Below, in pieces: positions 59,733 to 64,000 of a DNA stretch of 64,000 bases. The position numbers and the translations under genes are program-made. Below the pieces are notes generated by a model. That model made no database searches. It worked only from the letters and a program-made list of their open reading frames with translations, and was not told the origin of the DNA. The stretch comes from Nakazawaea peltata (taxonomy: Eukaryota > Ascomycota > Pichiomycetes > Alaninales > Pachysolenaceae): assembly GCA_001599355.1 (NCBI GenBank), contig BCGQ01000010.1, forward strand, positions 62,001 to 126,000, given 5' to 3'. Positions within the stretch are counted from its first letter, which is position 1. Every line of letters starts with the position of its first letter.

Positions 59733-60062
59733 ATGTCAATGAAAAGACTGATTGTTCCCTTCAGTGAGGCTAACACCAGATTAGTATCTTCATTATACAG
59801 AAGATCTTTAAGAACGACACGGGACTGGATCAATAGACCGGATTATTACCGGATGAAATGCGTGGAGATTCGTCGTATGTTCGAACTGAACCGTGATATT
59901 CATGATCCAAATCAGTTACTGATTGTTTTACTGCAACTGGAGAGAATGCTTCTGGAGTATGAACATCCTGATCCTATCATTCCCCCACTGAGACCAGGAG
60001 GAACTAAGTTCGAGAGAAATATTCCACCAAGACAGGAGACTATGATTCCAAGTGATGCTTAG
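59733..60062 (+). CDS. NADH dehydrogenase (complex I) LYR subunit, NDUFB9/B22 type
   Basis: The product is 109 residues. It has an LYR-type motif in VSSLYRRSLRTTRDWINRP, with RCVEIRR-like helices (MKCVEIRRMFELNRDI), and the B22 ending EYEHPDPIIPPLRPGGTKFERN, which matches the family's HPxPYIxPxxPGGTxYER. It would bind the acyl-carrier subunit at the membrane arm of mitochondrial complex I. Its presence implies that this yeast has a respiratory complex I, unlike Saccharomyces. The ATG at 59733 is taken; another ATG lies two codons on. Confidence 0.88.
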   Translation: MSMKRLIVPFSEANTRLVSSLYRRSLRTTRDWINRPDYYRMKCVEIRRMFELNRDIHDPNQLLIVLLQLERMLLEYEHPDPIIPPLRPGGTKFERNIPPRQETMIPSDA

Positions 60063-60567
60063 GATTTTGTGGTCATTATTTATTATTAATTATTATTTAT
60101 TTATTACTATTTATCTATTATTTATTCATATTTATTCAATATTTATTCAATATTTATTACTGAAGGTGTTAGTAGAATGAGTAGGCTCCATCCCCAGTTC
60201 CCCCGCCCAGTTCCCCGGGCCACTTCCCTCACTTTTTCCTTACCCTCCGCCTGAGTTTCCCTTAATTTCTTTCCTCTAGCGCATTTCGTCTCTCACTTTC
60301 TTTCTTTCGCTCAGCTCCTCGCTCACTTCTTTTCTTTCACTCCCTTCATTTGTCGTGTGCCATTTACCAAAAATTATCCTCTTCACCTTTTCACTCCTTT
60401 TCATTCTCAACCTCAACGGCGCTTAATTGACGTGGCTTCACCTACACCATCATTCCACTCCACGTGTTTTCAACGTATCATTCCATCCCATAGACCTGAG
60501 GAAGGCTGAATTCCAGAGCATAAACTGCACATCCCCCAGATTTATCTCCTCCGCCTCCCCCTTTTCT
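60063..60567. other. Intergenic region with TTATTTATT-rich tract
   Basis: This 505-base stretch contains an AT-only tract of TTATTTATT-like units at about 60075-60160, just after the stop codon, followed by pyrimidine-rich DNA up to the RGR1 start. The tract could serve 3' end formation; an origin role is possible but unsupported. Confidence 0.45.
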
Positions 60568-63500
60568 ATGCCTCCCCTTAAAATGGCCAATGGCGTGGCG
60601 CCAGATGACTCGCTGCCAGTGATACCACACATCACCGCCAATATCATCCCGCTCCTGAACATACTCAAAAACTACTCGGAAAACAGCTACAAAGAGTTGA
60701 CCCAGCTATTGTCCACCTTACAATCGGACAGTCTATCAGACGTGGAAAAGAAGAGGTCTTTATTGGTACTTCTTGTGACGCTTCGAGAGAATTTCATCCG
60801 TCTCTATGTGTTGAACAAGTGGTCTTCCAATGCCGAGCAGTTCGGCAAGTTGATTGACCTTTTAAATTGGCTTCGACTCACCATCGAACAGATCTCCATG
60901 CATTCAATATGGGGGTTGAAGAACTTGAACACCTCTTTGACCAGTGCCAAATTGCCCAACCCAGATTTAATCACTTCATTAGAGGTCTTACTCAACGGTA
61001 GACCCAAGTTACCTTCCTATAATTTCCTCCCCAAGAAGAAACTTTCCCCGGAGGTGGTGTTACGTACTTTGAAGAATTTGAATGTGAGCCTCCTGCTCCG
61101 TTTATCACTCTTGGACGAGCTTCCGTACCTGTTTTACAACTATGAGATCAAAGATGGTAAGTGTTTCTTCAATGTCGACCGCCAATTCGACTGTTGTGTT
61201 TCCATTGGTGACGATAATGACGAGCAATCTCAGTTCTTTTTGATCGATTTCAAGTTTAATTTCACTTTCAAGGACAATTCCATAGTATATGATGAGAAAA
61301 CTTCACTTCTAAAGAGTCACCATCGTTTGGAGAATGTCGCTAACCAGATTTTGTTGAACAACAGACTGAATCCTAGCGGCGGATTATCAGATTTGTACCG
61401 ACTTTTATCTCAGTATACTCTGAATTACAAGTTATTCTTATTACATAAGCAGTTGGTCAATATGAGAGTCGGGTATTGGAAGTCACAGATCAGTCACACT
61501 TATTCCGCCGATAAGAACGTGATAGTCATTCATTATTGGTTAAAATTGCATCATTTGAGGAAAAAGACTGGCCGTGGTGGAGCTACTGTACCTTCTACAG
61601 TTCCAGGAGCTGGATCTGCCGCAGTAGCTGGTGCCGCAATCACCCCAGCACCTTCAAGTACATCTCTCAATGCTTTAGGAGCCAATGGAGCTGTTGCAGG
61701 TCTGTCTTCCAACGCTTCATCTAGTGCCGGGGCTTCTTCAAGCTCCGATGTCGTTTCTTCTTACATTGAAATCTCAATCAAAGACGACAGTAATACTTTA
61801 CAATTGAAATGGATCAAAGACAACGAGTTATTCGAGGTAGTACCTGACTTTGACCTCACTAAAGACGAGCTTAATATCGAAGAAGTGTTAACTTCAATCA
61901 CCGAGAAACATGTCAATATGAAAATCATGGATTTGAGTGAAAGAATCTCCAAGTTGAACCCTTCTCATCAATTAAAATCTTCAACTCCCTCTATTCCAAC
62001 TATGTCATTGATTGTACAATTGACTTCCACCAAGAATATCACCCTGACCATCTCTCCATTGTCAGGATTACTCTACTTTATCAATCCTACTCCGTTATTA
62101 AGTGATCTTCTTACAGGGCTCAATCACACTTTGGCAACGGACTTTGATAACCTCCCACATCTGTTACTTTCTGTGATCCTCAAGACCAATTTTGCATTAT
62201 TAGATTCTCTCATGAAGGCCACCGATTGGGTCCAAAACACTATTATTGTTTCTGACACATCTAAGATCTTGGCTACAAAGCCTAATGACTCTTTACAATC
62301 TTTACAATACTATAGACGTAAAGATTGGCCTCAAGGATGGTTCCTTATTTCGTGTCTCCAAGTTGATTCGACCCTGCTGCCTGTCAAATTCCGTTGGTTT
62401 GTTCTGAGAATCAAATTGTATCTCGGAACTTGGTCCGTTAGATGGTGTGAGGAGTTGGATACTACCAACAACACCGAAAATATGCATGAATTATTAAAGG
62501 ATTTGGCAGTTCATCTGAGATCCAGACTCTTATCACAATTAATCACCGAAGATTTGGAGAACAATAACGCCATCCTTAAGGTCTTTGATAATGAACTTCC
62601 TGCTATCTCATTCCTCCAAGATGAGAAAGAAGATTCAGATGGTCCTACACTTCTCATCAAAAACTCCAGTATCTTTAAGATCCCTAATAGTCATGAGAAT
62701 TTGATAGTCAAGATTGCTTTGAATAATTCAAGCAGTTTGAAGATTTGTATCATTGGAAAATTGAAGAATTTCAAGATCAATGAGCTTCATGAAGAGTTGA
62801 CTAAAGAAACTGAGATGTCAGTGTTGGATTATGATCCCGAGTCGAATGTTTTCCAAGTGAAATCCGTCATTGATGACACTGTAATCACCACGTCTGAATT
62901 GACAGCTGCATCTATTATTCTGACCTCGGCTACGGCAACCTCCACGACCACTAATGGCACTGGGAATGGCCATTCTGCTTCTGCATCCGTTTCTGGAACT
63001 CCAATGGTTGTAGTAATGAACGGGAACTCTTCTAAAATGGATATAAAGAGCAATTTGCTCAGCTCCTCAGTCGAATTGTTAAGCAGATTTTCGCTGTTAT
63101 TGAACGTTTTAGACGTTTTGTCCAAAGAGAATATCACAATAATATCGAATAGTTTGACCACAATCAAGTTTATGTACGATACTTCTAGTGCATCTTTGAA
63201 TTTAATCTCCAACGACGAAGTGTCCATCCAGTTTGATGAAGGCAATCCTCATAAATTGTTGAATATTCAGATTGCTCATTTCTTGAAAAGATTTGGGTTA
63301 CCGAAGACATTAAGAGTATTGAGATTATCCTCCCCCATCGTTTCTAAGCTTTCTCAACTGGTTAATGTGAATCCTCAATTGACTTTAATTACGCACGAAA
63401 TCAACTATTTCAAGCTTCTCTGCTCCAATGTTCTCGTTGACATACTCGTTGAGTATTCTAAGAAAACAGCTCTTATAAAGGTAGAGCTGATGCAACAAAA

Positions 63501-63666
63501 AGACCAGCAACTGCCAGCTCAAAGCTCAGAAAAGATCAACAAGTTCATAGAGCTGAATTATGCTAATGAAAAGTTTGCTAATCAAAATTTGTTCAAAGTT
63601 GATACCGATAATTTGGACTCGGTCATCGATAAGGTCACTCTGTTTGTAGTGGGTGAGTTTAAGTAG
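60568..63666 (+). CDS. RGR1: Mediator tail/scaffold subunit Med14 (Rgr1)
   Basis: The product is 1032 residues. The Med14 N-terminal domain is clear (IIPLLNILKNYSENSYKELT, LRENFIRLYVLNKWSSNAEQ, PDLITSLEVLLNGRPKLPSY). It links the Mediator core to the tail. Low-complexity Ala/Ser/Gly segments interrupt the middle at about residues 340-400 and 785-815, typical of fungal Med14. The carboxy-terminal part is helical (LPKTLRVLRLSSPIVSKLSQ). The ATG at 60568 is first; another ATG 15 bases later has a stronger context (aaaATGG), so the true start may be either. The extended frame upstream begins at TTG. Confidence 0.9.
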   Translation: MPPLKMANGVAPDDSLPVIPHITANIIPLLNILKNYSENSYKELTQLLSTLQSDSLSDVEKKRSLLVLLVTLRENFIRLYVLNKWSSNAEQFGKLIDLLNWLRLTIEQISMHSIWGLKNLNTSLTSAKLPNPDLITSLEVLLNGRPKLPSYNFLPKKKLSPEVVLRTLKNLNVSLLLRLSLLDELPYLFYNYEIKDGKCFFNVDRQFDCCVSIGDDNDEQSQFFLIDFKFNFTFKDNSIVYDEKTSLLKSHHRLENVANQILLNNRLNPSGGLSDLYRLLSQYTLNYKLFLLHKQLVNMRVGYWKSQISHTYSADKNVIVIHYWLKLHHLRKKTGRGGATVPSTVPGAGSAAVAGAAITPAPSSTSLNALGANGAVAGLSSNASSSAGASSSSDVVSSYIEISIKDDSNTLQLKWIKDNELFEVVPDFDLTKDELNIEEVLTSITEKHVNMKIMDLSERISKLNPSHQLKSSTPSIPTMSLIVQLTSTKNITLTISPLSGLLYFINPTPLLSDLLTGLNHTLATDFDNLPHLLLSVILKTNFALLDSLMKATDWVQNTIIVSDTSKILATKPNDSLQSLQYYRRKDWPQGWFLISCLQVDSTLLPVKFRWFVLRIKLYLGTWSVRWCEELDTTNNTENMHELLKDLAVHLRSRLLSQLITEDLENNNAILKVFDNELPAISFLQDEKEDSDGPTLLIKNSSIFKIPNSHENLIVKIALNNSSSLKICIIGKLKNFKINELHEELTKETEMSVLDYDPESNVFQVKSVIDDTVITTSELTAASIILTSATATSTTTNGTGNGHSASASVSGTPMVVVMNGNSSKMDIKSNLLSSSVELLSRFSLLLNVLDVLSKENITIISNSLTTIKFMYDTSSASLNLISNDEVSIQFDEGNPHKLLNIQIAHFLKRFGLPKTLRVLRLSSPIVSKLSQLVNVNPQLTLITHEINYFKLLCSNVLVDILVEYSKKTALIKVELMQQKDQQLPAQSSEKINKFIELNYANEKFANQNLFKVDTDNLDSVIDKVTLFVVGEFK

Positions 63667-63863
63667 ATAGATGTATAAAAATGTACCATATAATCATGAA
63701 AGAGAGTAAGAAGGTAGGACAGTAGGACAGTAGGAGAGTGATATCGACTGGATATTCAATATTAACTAATAATGGCAGGTGAACAGCAACATTTGAATAC
63801 TGATGCTGCTCAGTTATTACGGTAATCTTAGGAAGATTTGTGGAAGAAAAAAAAAAGAAAACT

Positions 63864-63937
63864 TGATTTCGCCCAGGATCGAACTGGGGACCTTCTGCGT
63901 GTTAAGCAGATGCCATGACCAACTAGACCACGAAACC
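63864..63937 (-). tRNA. tRNA-Val (AAC anticodon), no intron
   Basis: The 74-nt cloverleaf has acceptor stem GGTTTCG with CGAAATC and discriminator A, A box TGGTCTAGTTGG, an anticodon stem TCTGC/GCAGA around loop TTAACAC, and T arm CCCAGTTCGATCCTGGG. The anticodon AAC becomes IAC after editing and reads GTT/GTC. A T-rich run after the 3' end (63847-63860 on the complement) should terminate transcription. Confidence 0.97.
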
Positions 63938-64000
63938 AATCTTCGAGAGATTATTTTACCAATTTGTCCCAGTAGCTGAGAAGGACACACTCTAACCATA

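Noticed and set aside
63773-63826. Short frame starting MAGEQQHLNTDAAQ with a possible donor after it
   Set aside because: It stops after 17 codons, the following GTAATC is a poor splice donor, and a tRNA gene follows on the other strand.
1-64000. CUG-Ser (Candida-type) or standard code
   Set aside because: The conserved columns at CTG codons are alanine, not serine or leucine, in every case I could check confidently.

Overview
This window is nuclear DNA of a budding yeast (Saccharomycotina). It carries compact, mostly intron-free genes with recognisable yeast orthologues, two tRNA genes and one clear spliceosomal intron with a TACTAAC branch point. It is not a Saccharomyces relative: it encodes a complex I LYR subunit (NDUFB9/B22 type), and its gene order is rearranged. 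The main finding concerns the genetic code. At 14 places I could check by eye, in eight orthologue families, CTG stands where the family has alanine (NAM7 motif VI, the PAL motif of the intramembrane protease, TPS1, ADH, SEC14, YLF2, DID4). That points to the CUG-Ala yeasts (Pachysolen, Nakazawaea, Peterozyma). Standard-code translations of this window would therefore show Leu wrongly at every CTG. The alignments were made from memory, not computed.

Layout. 1-9.9 kb: the start of a Gfo/Idh/MocA oxidoreductase, a PhyH dioxygenase, an unidentified protein, MRP17, an SDS22-like LRR protein, DID4, CUE2 and MRPL36. 9.9-14.3 kb: TFC1, tRNA-Asn, OTU2 and YLF2. 14.3-26.1 kb: an 11.8 kb stretch holding only one gene, a Cln-type G1 cyclin, with 5.5 kb of non-coding DNA upstream (two TTTCGCGAA cell-cycle sites) and 4.7 kb downstream between convergent genes (a centromere or ncRNA candidate). 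26.1-33.3 kb: PTC4, TPS1, VMA2 (with a 25-nt first exon and a 473-nt intron) and ATG14, all on the minus strand. 33.7-43.9 kb: CTF18, SEC14, BUD2 and NAM7. 44-54.4 kb: a probable small gene, a WSC-type wall sensor, YPF1, a mitochondrial ADH and a single-domain VPS10 receptor. 54.5-64 kb: VPS75, RPA49, JJJ3, an LCAT-like lipase, the NDUFB9-like subunit, RGR1/MED14 and tRNA-Val.

Gene order supports many calls. In S. cerevisiae MRPL36-TFC1-PTC4-TPS1-VMA2-ATG14 (YBR122-YBR128), CTF18-SEC14-NAM7 (YMR078-080), OTU2-YLF2, MRP17-DID4, JJJ3-YJR098C and RPA49/VPS75 are neighbours or near neighbours. Here the same pairs persist, with the LRR gene, BUD2 and an OTU2/YLF2/cyclin block placed between them.

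Start codons are the first in-frame ATG that fits the family; several longer reading frames begin upstream only at TTG or GTG. No transposon, virus-like element, rRNA or CRISPR array was recognised.
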